A stretch of DNA of 64,000 nt from Daphnia carinata (Eukaryota; Arthropoda; Branchiopoda; Diplostraca; Daphniidae), in the NCBI RefSeq assembly GCF_022539665.2, contig NC_081337.1, positions 6,548,679 to 6,612,678 of the forward strand, in the 5' to 3' direction. This document shows, one piece after another, positions 35,096 to 49,570 of the stretch (position 1 is its first letter; each line of letters opens with the position of its first letter). The translations under genes and the position numbers were made by a program. Under the pieces are notes generated by a model that saw nothing but the letters and a program-made list of their open reading frames with translations, was not told where the DNA came from and made no database searches.

Positions 35096-38000
35096 GCCGA
35101 CTGATGTAATGGTTCACATTCCGTGACCCTTGCCCTGCCCAAGACGCTGCTCATAATTTACATTTGAAGAATCCTACTTACAGCTATCGGAAACCCTGTG
35201 AACTTTGTGAATTGCTAATCAAAAGAACTAAGAAATAATGCATACTACCTAAATGTTTCGTTTCATAATCTCTTTGCCCTTAGTTGATGGGAGATGACGA
35301 AACTTACTAATCGATACCTTCAGGTGGCAGACTTGTTCCTTGCTTAGTTTAACGACATGCTAAGCTGCTAGATCATGCAGTGGCTCTGCTTAAAATTTAC
35401 CGTCAAGGTTGAAGAATGCACTATGAATTCGCTTATTTGGATTAATCTGCAAGAAACTAGCATGCGCCAGGTAACCCGCAATAGCTCAGCCATCCGAGCT
35501 ACAATGTCAGCTTTCTGTCTAGGTCTTTATTACGCTATCGCATGTTTTCTCCGAAGCAAGCGATTGATAGAGTGAAAAGGAAACCAGGAAAAATTAGATG
35601 AAATAAATACAAGGCAGATATTTTTTCTCGTTACTCAATCGACTCTGGAGAAGACTACAGAGTGTTGTGCGTACTTGATACCAATCTACTAGAAATGAAA
35701 AAAAAAAAAGAAAATTTGATTTAGTTAATAAGCTAGCCGATTACTATATGCGACGATATAATGTTGGTACAAATGTGATACACCTTATTTTTCTAGGGCT
35801 GCTATAAAGGTTTTAAACATTATTATGATACCTACAGCTCTAATCATACCGGAATCACACTTAGGTTTGATGGCTCTATTGTTCATGTGCCATACCAATA
35901 ATATTTGTTTCATAGTCTTTCTCTTCTAATGCAATCACCAACAACGAGGAAACTTTATCCATATTCATTGTTTCGCCCGCAGTTTGACCCCTCTGATTTT
36001 TCAGACATATAAAACTCAATAGAATTTCGTTATGATTAAAAACCTAAAAATGTGTGGCTTCCGCTCCGAAATAGAACTCTGTCGCGTGAATCAACGTCGT
36101 CGTCATTTTTCCCTTAAACAATTCGGTCGTAATCGATGAAGACGCGCCGCTTTTCACGTAGCGCTGTTATACTGTCGACGATTATTTATACGACCTCGAT
36201 CCCCTGTCGACGTAAATCAGTGAAGGGAAAAAATATGACAAAACATGAGAAACACGGACACCCTAGAAGGATGACTACTATACAACGATGCCCTTTTAAT
36301 CGACTCAGCTGAGTGTAGCGTTTCACTAAAGTTGCTAGGGAGACTTAAGTCCGTATATTCGTCCGATAGCCCGAACTCCATAAACAAGCGCCTCAGTTTT
36401 AAGAACAATATTCATCCCCGCAGAATGACGATGGTCTCTTAAGGTTTCTTTTTGATTTATGGTTTATTAATCAGATTTTTTTTTTATGGAGCAACCAAGT
36501 ACGTCATAGTTTTATCAGCCGAATATGGAAATGCAGCCCAGTGCAATCTTGAACTCTCGACATGTAAGTTTGCTTTTCAGATTTCCTTCTGGTTTCTTTC
36601 CCCATACCATTTCATGAGAGTATGTTTCGGTTTTGGTGGATTTCAGTCACGCAGCAGACGGTCTTGAAAGAATAACGGAATCAATATCTCTGAATTTCAC
36701 ACATGTAACATGGGAATGGTGCAGATCCAGCAAAACCTTGCCTTTCACTTGATTAGGCATCGTTTGCTGTTCGGTTAAGCGTAGGAAAATTTTAAGTTTT
36801 AGGAGATGCGCCGCACAAAGATGGCCCAACGTCTTGGCAACACATAATCAGGTCCCTGATGACGTCAAGTAGCTGTTCTGAGGGTGCTAAACAGACTGAC
36901 GTCTTTTTCATAGTGAAGCTTTCGTACGCTCTACTAAAGTATGCAACACGGCAGTCAAGTACGCCTTTGGTCAACTTTCGTGTTATGACGCTGACGTAGT
37001 ACATGAGTCGTGACTGGTGAGGTTCTTGACGTTTTTATTAGTTCAGCGGGTTACCGTGGACAACGACAGGTCAGAACGGACAGTGGAACTCTCTTCCGCA
37101 CTGTACGGCGGATAACAGAAATAACACATTGAAGTTAACACACATTGAAGCTTGTCGATGGCGCCTGCCTAAGCTTATCACATTAGCGCTTGCTATATAG
37201 TTCTATAGCTTTCCAAGTTTTTACAATTTGATTTACTTGTCAATGTCTCAAATCAAAGGACGTTAGCAATGATGGTTGGAAAGTATGTTCTAGGATCGTC
37301 AAGGGCCAGATAGTTCAAATTGTATGCAATACAAACAAAACATTTTGCAGACTTTGTTGTAATCTCTCGAAATTGAAACGTTCTCTTCGTTTTCCTTCAC
37401 TTAAACACAATTTGGGGAAAGAGACACATCATTAGCACGCGGACCAACCATTTAATTTTTTTTGTTGCATAAGGGGTTTGCTGCCTTTCTCAAAAAAAAG
37501 ATTTCCATTAGTATAAATTCTTGTATTTACCAAATGTTCAACGAAAAACATTTAGAATTCGTCAAATCATTAGCTTAATAACCTCCACATCGATTGAAAT
37601 CCTCATTCAGTGCTAGACAGACTTTTGTTCTTTTATTTTCTTAAATGGCTTTTAGGTAATTGCATCGATGCAGCTGTCCCTCAGCGTATATAAATAGATT
37701 ACTGCCGCAGCATATTTTGCTTAATGTCTAGCTTATTACAACCGGTTCCAGTATGTCGGGGAATCGCCTTGATCAATATTACAATTTTGGCTTCTTCAAA
37801 TGACCTAGATGCTTATACTTCAATCAATTTTTTTATAGCAATCGTATTCCACTGGCGTTGTCTACTAATTACAAATACTTCACATGACGCAATGCTTTAA
37901 AATATGAATGACTAACTTATTTATAGTAGGAATCCAAAGCGGGTGGCACAAGTCTAAGTGGTCTCTATTGAGGCTGGTCTTCCTTATCCACTCGAAAAGT

Positions 38001-41000
38001 TTTCAGAATACTTTGAGAAGTTTTCTGCGCAAAACTGAACTGATATAATCATGCAGTTTTCAATGATGTGTGGAAACGATCTCCTCCAACAAGAAAAGAA
38101 AAGAATAATAACCAATTTTAGCTGACGGTGTGTAGACTGCTAGAATAATTGCTATTATTAGTCGAGTATGAATAAACGAAACAATGAGCTTCATCAAGAA
38201 CCTAATTTCTACAAGAGGAAATGATTGTATGTTTTCTTTTATCCATATGAAAGGCAGTGGAATTCACAAGTTGTAGTACGACAACTCCTGGTCAGTCAAC
38301 TTGAAAACAAGCCGTTTCAATATTCACTATATGTCACTTCTTTTTGTTTTATTGCATACAACTCGACTGTGCTAACCCAGCTGTGCATTATGACAGCTGT
38401 ACAAATGATTTATTCTGTAAAATGGATACAGTTCCCGTTTGTTGCAAGACTTGCAGAAAAGAAAAATGTGATTGGCATTGAATTCCAGTGTGCTCTTATT
38501 GCGTCATTCATCCACTCCTCAAACGGAATCTCTTCAAGTTTTTTTTTGCCGTGAGCAGATATCTTCTTATCTTCGCTAGGGCTCTACAATGCCCCCGTAA
38601 CAAGCCGACAATAGCCATCTTCTATGTGTTGCATAAAAAGTTTGCTATTTATAGATATTGGATTTCTTCTACTTAAAAGAGTTATGACCATCGAGAGCCC
38701 TTGAGCGTAAAAATTTTAGTGATCAAAAGTGATATGGAGTTTTCCATTAAACAGAGTATAAATAACGTACCGTATGCCTCGCGCAGATCCTAGCTATTAA
38801 CCAATTAACAGAATACCATACAGGATCGCAGTCTCATTAAATAAATATTTAATAACTGAAAAGAAGTCCCGAAGGATAGCATAAAGATAGGCGTACGTAT
38901 GCGGGCACGGCATGTACATTCAGCGTCTCTCATTTGTTGAGATTGTGCAAACAAAGGAGGAATGTGATATGTAACATTCCTTCTTTTTTATTCCATTCGC
39001 ATCGTCTACCACTACGCTTCTGGCTGGACGGATATATAGCCACATGTGGCCACATGAGACAACTCAATATTGAAAAAGAAATAAAGAGTGCGTTCAATCT
39101 GCCGTTCAGCATGAGCTTCAATTTTACCAGAAGCAAGGAAATGCAATTGGATCAATCGATTTAATGCATCTGGCTCAGACTGAGAGCTGCTGTAGTTGCT
39201 CTTTTCTTCTTATTTTATTCTCGAAACACTTGCGTTTTTTACCATCGAAAAAGCCAGCCGCCTATGGCATCAATGATCAGTGTGCATAGTACTTTGCCAC
39301 TCTACACGCGCCGAATTGTATTTGTAGACTCTATATCTAGCAGTGTAGCGTGACGCTAGAAGAACCCTTCTTGGATCGCAATCAACATCGTGTATAGTTA
39401 GAGCTGACAAGGCCCGCAGAACGAAAAGAATTTATGGCTAACGTAGTTTTAAGGCCAGGTATGTATCGCATGCTCGTGGTGTTATTGGATTCTTTTCCAA
39501 ATCTGAAGACGGGCAATTTTCTTGTCTACTCTTCGAGTCAACAACAATTGTGCGAAACAAAACGCTGGATGGTATAGAAAAAAAAACAAAAAAAAGTAAT
39601 GGATTTTCAATGGAATTTCAATTACCCGTTGCTGGCTCGCACCATCGATCTGGTTTCCATCACGGAGACAGACTTCAGTTTAAGCTTATCTCTTCCTGTT
39701 TTCTTTTTTTTTTACCGTTTATGTTTCAAGCACCGCATTGTACTTTACCCCGGGGAAAGCGAGGATAGTTTCACGCTAAATTCAACATTACCCAAAACTG
39801 TGCGGAATGTTCAAACACTGATTACACTCATTTGAATTTTTCTGCTGAAAAGAAATAAAATAATTCGTTTAACGCAAGCTTCGGTCGTTCCGCACTGGAA
39901 TTGTACACGTTATCGAGTGGCGAGCAACGGTTCGCCGTCTGCAACAACGAATATGCAAAAGTCCGCAGGTTGTCGTTTTCAAATTTCAACCAAAAAGCGG
40001 TGTTTTCACTCCATCAAAGACGAGAGCGCTTTTTTTTTTCCACTTGTCGTCCGTTACTATTGACAGCGAATTATACGAACGATTTTCGGATTCTTGGAAG
40101 GTTTTCATTCTTGTGTCTACACAGTTGGTGCCGGAACCGACACTTTGCGAAGGGCGTAAAATCTGGGAAGTGAACACTGCTGATTTCTGGGAACGGTTTT
40201 CTAGTCTCTCATCCGCATGCACGTATATAACGAGCACCTCAACGACAAAGCAGTCATTTTGCAAAGGCACCCTTTTTGAAGCCACTCGTCGCGATGAATT
40301 AGCGTTGCCTCATTTCCATTGACAGTATACTTTCCGTTCATCGTCGACTCATTGTGGTTCTTAAGATTTAGTTTAGCCGGAAGGAATATACTGTTGGATA
40401 CGACCTAGCCTAGCTTATGGTGTTCCTTGTTGGCTTTGCGTTTTTTTTTTCATCGCATCTGTCGATATGTTGATTGTTTGAGTTATTTATCAACCGACGA
40501 AGGGCACTCCATTCTTCAACCTTCTTTTTATTCTCATTCCCCGTCTATTGTAAACTTTATGAGCAAGAACATCAAGTAACAAGAATCAAATAACAAAGAG
40601 AATAAGGAAGGCAGCGAGCGTAATACTTGGAAGGAAACGTGAGAGCCATAATGATAGCTCATTTAATCCGCATGCGGGTGCAATTAGGTCGTTCAATGCT
40701 CTTTTCAACGTGCCTCTTTTTTTCTCTTTCTGTTACCAGCAGTGTATGGAACGTTTCCCCTTTTTTTTTTATTAGCGCTAAGGGCCAGCAAGGGCTGTTA
40801 TGTTGCTTATAATGACTCCCCCCCCCGCTCTTTTTTTATTCCTATGAATGTCTCCAATATATTCAATAGCTATTATAGTTTTCAAGTTCTGCGCATTCTA
40901 CACGTAAACTGTGGTACGATTTATTTGTGGCACAAACTGTCGTCGTGGCCACAACTGGTTTAAGCTTGTGTAGGCACAATCGAGAGATTCCAATCAATTC

Positions 41001-44000
41001 AGCAACAAAAACGACTTACGATACAGGTATATTTAGCCTGTTCAAATTCATACGGCATATGGCCTGCAAGTATTAAATCTATCGTTTCTAAATAGCGGCC
41101 TTCTCCTAACGTTTCTTTTTTGGCAAAATAAAAAAAAAAATGTGATCGTCGTCGACCGTGCAATCAGTACATGATGTGGTTACGTGACGTGCACCACAGC
41201 GGAAGCGAATCCTGGATTCCCAATGACCATCCGATTTTTTGGTTCTTTGCGCGTATTTAATGACTTGAACCGTTACGTCCGTCATCTACCATATCTCGTC
41301 GACTGGTTAAACTAGAATTTAATCAAGCGTCAAATTGCAAACAGGAGAAGAAACAATGCTCTCGGTTAGACAAACGGTCGAACGATCGAGTTTGATGTTT
41401 GAACAGCAGAGCTACTGGTAACAGGCTTGACATTTCAAAATGTTTCAGCCTTTTCCAACTGAAATTAAAGGTCAATATAATCTTAAAGCTACGTTGGCTA
41501 ACTGAAAAAATGATGAGAGTAGTTTCGAAGTGAAACGGTCCGGACTCATATGTGCGTTTTGTGTTTTAATGGAGGCCATGAATAAGGCGTGAATAGAAAG
41601 AGGAATGACAGAGGGTCAATACGCAATCGATATTGGACATAAAGTAGGGCAAATGGCATTTTGTGCAATTTTTTTCTCATTGCCTTTGAGAATGATAAGC
41701 TTTAATAAAAACGGAACAAGGTATGAGCAAAGGCAAAGGGGGTGAATGCAATTTGCATACAAAGAGAAGTTAATATCATCGAGCGATCTTATCCGATGCG
41801 CAGTGGGACACAATGAAATCGAATAGGACGCCTTTTTTCTTTGCCCGTGTCTTGACGTCACATTGCATTGTGTCCTTGTATGAGGTCAACAAATAAGAGA
41901 GGACACTGTGGGTGAACTATAAAAAAGTTTTGGATTGTTTGAAATGACGGTTATTTGGACTGCGCATGTCGGCTGATTGTTTTCGCAGCTAGCACGACTT
42001 TATATTTATTGGCCACGCAATGATAACAAACCCAACAGACAGTCTATAAGTTTTGGCAAAAATATTTTAAAAAATGGGAGGAAAGGGGCAATAATAACAA
42101 CAATAACACCCCAACAGTTGCTATTGTCATCTCACATTGCTCGGTGATAGACGGTTGACGTTCGGTGAGTTGGTGAGTCCCGCTCTGACGTTGGAGTGAC
42201 ATTAAGGATCGAGCACACGGAGGCGCGTTCCCAAAACTATAGGTTCTGACTATTACGTCATTCGTCGAAAGAAAACACTGTTGAGCAAAGGCCTATTTGT
42301 TGGATCGATAACACGATGGATCAGGTGGCGAATGTATCGGTAAACATCGGCCACAGTCGTTATGACGAATAATCCACCTCGTTATTCAACATCCTGTAGT
42401 TTAACGGCAATGGCAGTCATGTGAAAACCGACATAAATAAACAAGGCACATGTTATTATCTTTTTAAAGTAGATACAGTTAAGGTGACAACAGATACACC
42501 GAAAATTCAGATATATGCCGATGATGGGCTACCCTTTTTTTGTATGCCGTTCAGTGGTCGGCTTTAGGCCGTAAGTGAGCTAATAAGTGGCCGGTACCCT
42601 GAGAGTAATAATCATAGTTGTCCTTGATTTGCAGTAGAATTGCCGGTTGTTGTTAAATTTTGTTTTTCTGAATTGAAATTTTATTCCATCCTACCCTATG
42701 TAGTTATTATTTTAAAATGAAGACGGGAAAGTAGTTTGTCGTAATTACTGTATTTTCAGATATGCGATTTGACGGTGCAGCCTATGGTGGTACGTACTTT
42801 TGGTATGTACCATTGACTGATAGCGTAAAAAGCTAGGAAAACTAGCGAAATACTTTTCAGGCCTGAATTGATTAAGGATATTAGATTTGGGAGGAATACC
42901 ATTGAAAATGTGAATGTTATATAGCTTAAGACACGTCATAAATCTTCGATGTGGACCCGCCTTCTTATAAAAACCGCTTTAAGCCTACCTTATCCGTTAT
43001 TATTGTGCGTGTGTCAACTTTTGACTTTGTTATTTTCCTCTCGTCACATTATGGGAGTATTATAATAGCTGGCGATGTGTCATTGTCCTTTGCAAAAGGG
43101 ATTTTAAAAATAAAGCGAACAAAAACCAGAATATATTTATCAGGCACGACGTTCTGTTTTCGCCCTATGGAAAAGAAAATAAGCGTAGGTGATAGACAGC
43201 CAGCACCTATGGTTAAAAATTAACTACATTCATGTGGAACTAAGAGAAACCTCATGAATGTTACGAAAAGAAAAAAAAATATCTGATCTGAGTTGCATGA
43301 ATAAATGCAAAAGAAACTCAGGTAACAAGCTGATCCATGACGTATTTTGCAAAGGCCTCAAACGATTAAAAGTTCAGAACGAATAAGGATTCCACTGGAT
43401 ACAATTCAGCAAAAAGAGATAAGTTTTTTCGCCTCATTTACAAAAATTAAAATTAGTAAAAAAAAAACGATGCCAAGAGTTTTTGGGAATGAGGAGCAAA
43501 AGAAATAAAGGTACCAATGAAAGTGCGTATTTAGGCTTCTAAAAAAGATGAATGGACCGACCAACTGTTTCTCCTTCGAAAGGAAGAGCATGTTAGCCCA
43601 ACTATTCACGCCACTGTGTGTCTTCAGTGTTTCTCTATGCTGTGCTGTCAGGTGAATTTGATCTCATTTCAAAATTTTCGAGTAATCACCCAGCATTCTG
43701 CATCGCTCCAGCGTTAGCTCTCTCGTTCATATCGTGCTGCTTCAACAATTCTTTAGACGCTCAGTCAGGACATTTTAACGACTCGATAAACTGCTCCTGG
43801 TGCCCCCATATTGCTGCATATATATCCTGAGTTTTCATTATTAAGCTGAGAGCCGTAGTCGTCTTTCCACGTCTGATGAGTGGGCGCAAGGCTTTCGCGT
43901 CAACGGCCAATCTCGGCATTACGACGCTAAGCGACGCTCGTAACTTGCACGAATTCTTTCCGGGTTTTTGTGGACGCAGTCTGTTCAGTTATTAGAAACA

Positions 44001-47000
44001 ACTCTATTCTTGGTTTTATTGTCGGTATCCAGGGTTTTTGCACTGCTTCGCTATGGTCAAATGTGTACAATATAAACAAATGCGAAAAAGTTAGAGGTTC
44101 TATTATGGTCGTTGACGCCACATCGAGAACGCAAATGAAGGGCTTTCGATAGGGAAATAATGGCATCGACAATTATTGACTCGACTACCTTGTCGGTAGG
44201 CTACATGATATAGTAGCGACATAGATTCATGAAAATCGGCTTATTTATGCACTCTCGCCATAGCGGTTACTGAAGTAATTAAGGTCATCTTATTAGGCAA
44301 GGGCAACAACTTTATCGACTGCAACAACAATTGAAAAGAGGATATGCAAGATGATAGAGCTACGCCCCTCTCCACCTGTTACTTATATGTAGTAAAGCTC
44401 TATAGAACAAAATTTTAAATGACTGGTGGGGCAAAAACGGTTGATGTTAATTCACGTTTGAATTTGCTCGCATGCCTATAATCACAAACTCATTGTAGAT
44501 GGACGAAGGCAGCTCGCTTTTCAGCTGATGAACAACATCAATTATGTTAATTACGTGTTTTTGGTTGCACGCAACTTCTGTTATTTCATCAGTCAGAGAA
44601 AAGCTTACCTGTGAGAACAACGGCGGTAATCGATGACTGAGCCGTAGGGGCAAATCCCACCGTGCAACCTATTCATTTAAACGAAACGTCATGTCAGCCC
44701 TTGAGAGCTTCCTGTATTATTTTGACCTTAAGACAACGCTGATGCGTTAAAACACAAAGGACAAACAAACAGAAGCGCCAGTCAATATGAAAAAAGAAAT
44801 GGTAGATATTAACACACATTGTAGCACTTAATAGAAACACGCGACCAAAATTGTTATCTGATTTAAAATGCCACCAACATCATTACAATTATCCAATATA
44901 TCTGTGGTGGAAGACATTATCTATTCATGAAACAGTGATTCCCACGGACAGAGATGGGCTTCTCATGGGAATGCCCCAGGTTCATTGCTGGAATGATTGG
45001 CAGACTCCATTAGCTTCTAACTTTTAGTGCGTGCGTGGCGGTGAAAGCAAGGCTTTTGTCGTGCAACCTTCCTTCACCGATCTCGTTGCGTCGTACCATT
45101 TCCTATTGCAGTGATTGTGAACTACATCAGTTTGATCGTGCACACATTAAGTAAGTGATCCAATCTTTTTTGTTTTTTCTTTGTTTTGTTTTTCTTTGAC
45201 GATTACATTCGTTTCTCCGCCATTAGTGTTATGTACGCGTGAAGACGAGTATACCACTACCAATGGCTGGCTGTAATAGAAAACCGTGAGCACCTGATCG
45301 GTAGTTCCCCAGTCAATATCATCTCATCTGTGCACTGCTAGTATGGCCAGGTGATCCAACAAAAAAAAAAAAAAGAAAAAATTCCTGCCTTATAAGATAT
45401 ATCTAGACTGTGTTATTGTATCAGTTCTGAAGCCGGAAGCGTTTTTGTTTCACGTTTTGTATATATGCGACGGCCTGTCTTTGTTTCCTATACAAGATGA
45501 TCATAGCAAGTGAGACTGGAAGGCTTAAATTTTCATTGAAATTTGCTATTCCTTTGTGAAATCATAGATACATGACGGAAAGACCGAATGGAAAGGACCG
45601 TGATTGGTATACCTTAGATGGTGGTTTCCTTTTCAACGAGATGTATGAAAACGTGAACCTGGCAGATAGACTTCTGGGCGTTGCGTGTTTACTCGTATGA
45701 CATCGTATATTCAAACTGACATTTGCCAGAATGGTAGCAATCAATTTTCTTCACTAGCCTTCGAAAAAACGACTTGTCGGATGTTTTTTTAAAGAGGCCA
45801 TCACATACATGACGGACACTTGGGTAGACTGCATAGGCAGATCGATAACTCACTAGGAAAAGAACGTTCCTCTTCGTACTCGAGTTCTCGAGAAAAAAAA
45901 ACGATTTATAAAATAAATTTCTATCTGTTTTTTTTGCACAGTTTTACAATAGTGTGTTTCCAAATTTTGCAGCTCTTTCCCTATTTGAGAACGCAAATAC
46001 CATACTTATCGATAAAAATGTTCTATCCGCATTGCAATACCATCCCGTTTAAAATTGCACAGAGATGAAGATGATTTCGTGTCAAAAGAAAAGGAAATTC
46101 AGGTCAGGTATAACATAGTGACAAAGGCCATGCAAAGTACAGTCTAACCCACATCAAACTGCAATGAAAAATTCATCCACAGAACGCAACACCAATACCT
46201 ATTGATGCAACTCGATAGCTCCGTTTAGAAATCAGCAAGAAACACTGCGAATTTCAACCGACAATCTTTACAGCAAGTAAAGACCTACATGGTTTTCCAA
46301 TCAGCTTTTTATTTTTTGCTATACCGGTGCGTGAGCCACAGTCCATCTACGTGTACACTGTGCACGTCGTATCTCGGGCGTGCAACAAGATCCAGAGAAA
46401 AAGTCGATATCGACCCAATTTTTTTTTTTTTTGCAGCTTCTGGTATGCGACGCGTCGTGAGGAAATCAGGTACGAAATGATGAAAAATGAAGGCGAACAG
46501 GGGCGACCCATAAGCTCAACTTAAATCTTCATTCCATCTTGATAATAATTTATTTTTTAAATAGCTGAAAAGGCGAAAAACATGGGACTCTTTCAGGTGG
46601 CAAGAACAGGTGTATTAAAGGCTGCCCTTACTCATTTCCGTATAGCTCAGACATACCAAAATAAACCGTTGTCTCCAATGGTAGTCGCTATACAAAGTGA
46701 CGCACACTAGTTTTACGTAATCATGAAAATACGTGCCGAGTAACAAGGACTAATAAAAATAAATTGGTTTTTCTATTTCGTGCGCATGAATCATCATTTT
46801 AGACACGAGGAAAAGACCGACTGCAACTACCAGTAAAAATAAATTTATCGAGTATGCTGGCGAATGGAAAATAAAATCAAATTGGACAGGTGAAATAATT
46901 TCTGTGATTGATGGGCTACGAGATAGTAAAGCACAGAGCTTCGTTGTCAATTTTTTAACTCTTTAATCTTGTTCTGTTTCTTTCTTGTTCGTACTCCGTC

Positions 47001-48429
47001 TTTCAGTACTTTGTGCTGTGCTTGCCTTTTCCTGTATTTTTGTGTGTGTGTTGTACTTCTTGTTTTTGAGTGCACCGAACGAAGGAGACGGTAGTTTAAC
47101 ACGAGCGAGATGGACGCAAACGCCGCCATGCCAAGACGGGCAGGCAAGACGATAGGACGGAAGGGATTGTCTTTCCTGCTTGTGAAAGAGAAATAGTAAT
47201 TCAGTCTTGACAAGCCAAGTGTAAAGATGTAAAAGAATAAAACACACCCCATTTCTTTATTCGTGTGATGCCTCTCTTTCCTTCATCCTTTCTCATCATT
47301 CGTGCTGCTATTGTTGTTTAGAAACTCTCCCATTAGCTTCCCCTTTTTTTTGTTCTCACTCAGATATGATATGCTCTGTATCTCTTCTTGACTCTCTTAA
47401 CCGATGAGCTTCAGTGTTTTCGTTTTATGTATATCTAGTTCTTTGAAAACATGCACATCTCAGCCAATGAGGTCTTCTGTCTGCCCCCTTCCCATGCGGC
47501 CGATGAAAGATATCAGCTAAGTTCTTTATATCGGGCAGATTAGGCTGCCAGCGATGTTGCAAACCAACACCAAAAAAAATAAAAGGCGAAGAAGATGAAT
47601 AGATGACACATCACGACGCCAATCGAATAAAGTCAGCCAACTCAGTGACGAACAAATATCAATGACTGAATTAGTACATAATGTCGAATAGTCTTGATTT
47701 TTAGCTGTGTTCCCTTTTTTTGCCAACGGCTGGAACTTCAGGAGCGATTCGTCACGTTCTTTCTACATAGTCATTCTATTCATACGTAGTACGTTTATTG
47801 TTCGTTAACAATTCAGCACGTAATATCAGCAGACAATCAGCAGACGTCATCAAACTCATTTGATTTGTAGCCAATGTCTTTGAGGGAATCGCTAATTCTT
47901 TTAGAGGCCTGGAAACGAAGGTCGGATTTGTGCGGATCGTGTTTTATCTCATCATTGTCAAATTCATGAATCACTTATTTCTTGCCACCGAATCACTGAG
48001 TAATTCATAATAAAAGTTGCGAGTTCGTGTTACTTTAAGTCATATTTCTATTCCAACAAATACAAGTTAGATTCATCTTCGGTTGCCGCGCTCCAGTTCA
48101 AAGACCTGCTTCAAGACACAGCACGCTTCCAGAGACCACTCAAAGCTTCTAGATGGACTTATAGCCACGATGATAAATGCTGCTTGATTCTTACTGTCTA
48201 CGCCGTAGATACGATCTAGCCACAGTAGGCGCTGTGAGCTTGCGAATTGTACAAAGGGGAAGCTGCATAAGGGATACTGGTAACCAATAATGGAGCTGGG
48301 ATAGTACGGTAGAATCCACGTCGTCATTAAACTGCGGAAAGGGATTATATGGGCTCGACGCAAATTCGTTCATTAGACATGAGGCATTTAGAACAACAAG
48401 ATATTGTCTTTTATCGTCAAATTGCTGAT
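35096..48429. other. Gene desert between repeat clusters
   Basis: About 13.3 kb in which I see no supported protein gene, tRNA or transposon. Open frames are short, overlap on both strands, lack recognisable domains and do not chain through splice sites. A strong TATA-like GTATATAAATAG sits near 37687. Poly-purine/pyrimidine runs occur (for example A-rich at 45360). The stretch may hold regulatory DNA or non-coding RNA that cannot be judged from one sequence. Confidence 0.5.
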
Positions 48430-48440
48430 TAAGCTGTGTA

Positions 48441-48690
48441 GACGCCGCGCTGTCGCGTACTGGCGCGAATCGTTTATTTAAAAAATTCCCATTGAAAAAA
48501 AAACTTGATTTCCGTGATTACCATTCAAACCTGAATAGAAATAGTGTATATTTATTGCTATATTAAAGATTTTTTTAAAATACAAAATTGATGAAAAAGT
48601 CGGGCTTATTTTGCCAGTCGGGCTTATTTTGTCAGTCGGGCTTATTTTCAGTTATGGCTAAATTTTAAATTTGGCTTAAATTACATCATT
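48441..48690 (+). repeat. Direct repeat, left copy
   Basis: About 245 bases starting GCGCTGTCGCGTAC and ending near CATCATTCCTG. It is repeated in the same direction at 49327-49567 with many shared runs (for example ACCATTCAAACCTGAATAG and AAGTCGGGCTTATTTTG). Confidence 0.75.
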
Positions 48691-48959
48691 CCTGTCGGGA
48701 ATTGAATAAAAAGCGCGAAAATTAAGTTTACTTTTTCAATTGACTTGTATTTATTCAAAAAACGTAAAAAACCATAAAGCCGGCTACACCGAGTATTGTA
48801 CACAACGCTAGCGCGATGCATCACAAATATTCGGTGTATTTCAAAAACGGTTGGTTCAAGGAGAAAACCAATAGGTGAATTGCAATCAGCGTTCAATTTT
48901 CATTATACTGTGCGAGTTTCATCGAGATCCAAGAGATGCCGTTTTTGGCCGATTTTGAC

Positions 48960-48991
48960 AAAAGTGGGAAGGCTATAGCCTTCGCACTTTT
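48960..48991. repeat. Palindrome copy 5 (in cluster B)
   Basis: Centred between 48975 and 48976: AAAAGTGGGAAGGCTA then TAGCCTTCGCACTTTT, two mismatches. Flanks are inverted relative to copies 1-4. Confidence 0.8.
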
Positions 48992-49326
48992 TCATTTTCG
49001 GCAAAATTTCAAATTTGGCTTAAAATACATTATTTCGATTCAGAATTGAATTCTGATCAGGGAAATCAAGTTTATTTTCCCATGAGGTTTATAATTTCTT
49101 AAATAAAGGTAAAAATAAGAGAACTCGGGCTTATTTAGTTGGGTTTAAAAATTTTTTCTGCAAAAACTTATACTCATCGGAATTGGTTGAATATCACAGG
49201 AGATACTCAAAATGGAATGCTGATTCCGGGAAAGTTTTTCTTTTTTTTTCATCAAGTCAACCATTTTTGAAATAGACTGCAAAAACTAATGCGCTAGTAT
49301 ACGACGGCTCTTTAATGAAAAACCAC

Positions 49327-49567
49327 GCTAGCGCTGTCGCGTACAGGCGCGAATCGTTTAGTTAAAAACCTATAAGTCTCATTGAAAAAAAAATAAAAAA
49401 ATTCCGTGATTACCATTCAAACCTGAATAGAAATAATGCATATTCATTGCTATATTAAAGATTTTTGAAAAATACAAAATTGATGGAAAAGTCGGGCTTA
49501 TTTTGTCGGTCGGGCTTATTTTCAGTTATGGCTAAATTATAAATTTGGCTTGAAATACATCATTTCT
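49327..49567 (+). repeat. Direct repeat, right copy
   Basis: Second copy of the 48441-48690 repeat, start-to-start distance about 886 bases. It has a full hairpin arm (GCGCTGTCGCGTACAGGCGC) and two GGGCTTATTTT boxes instead of three. Confidence 0.75.
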
Positions 49568-49570
49568 GAC

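Larger units (their letters stand above)
48430..49570. repeat. Complex repeat cluster B, inverted relative to cluster A
   Basis: About 1.14 kb. Segments are the reverse complement of cluster A: TTTTTGGCCGATTTTGAC at about 48941, next to the palindrome; GTCGGGCTTATTTTG at about 48599, 48618, 48636 and again near 49493; and AAACCATAAAGCCGGC near 48769. Cluster A carries the opposite-strand versions. No ORF explains it. Confidence 0.75.

Noticed and set aside
39986-40322. Frames of about 90-100 codons on both strands
   Set aside because: Mutually overlapping, no domain, no splice chain; neither preferred.
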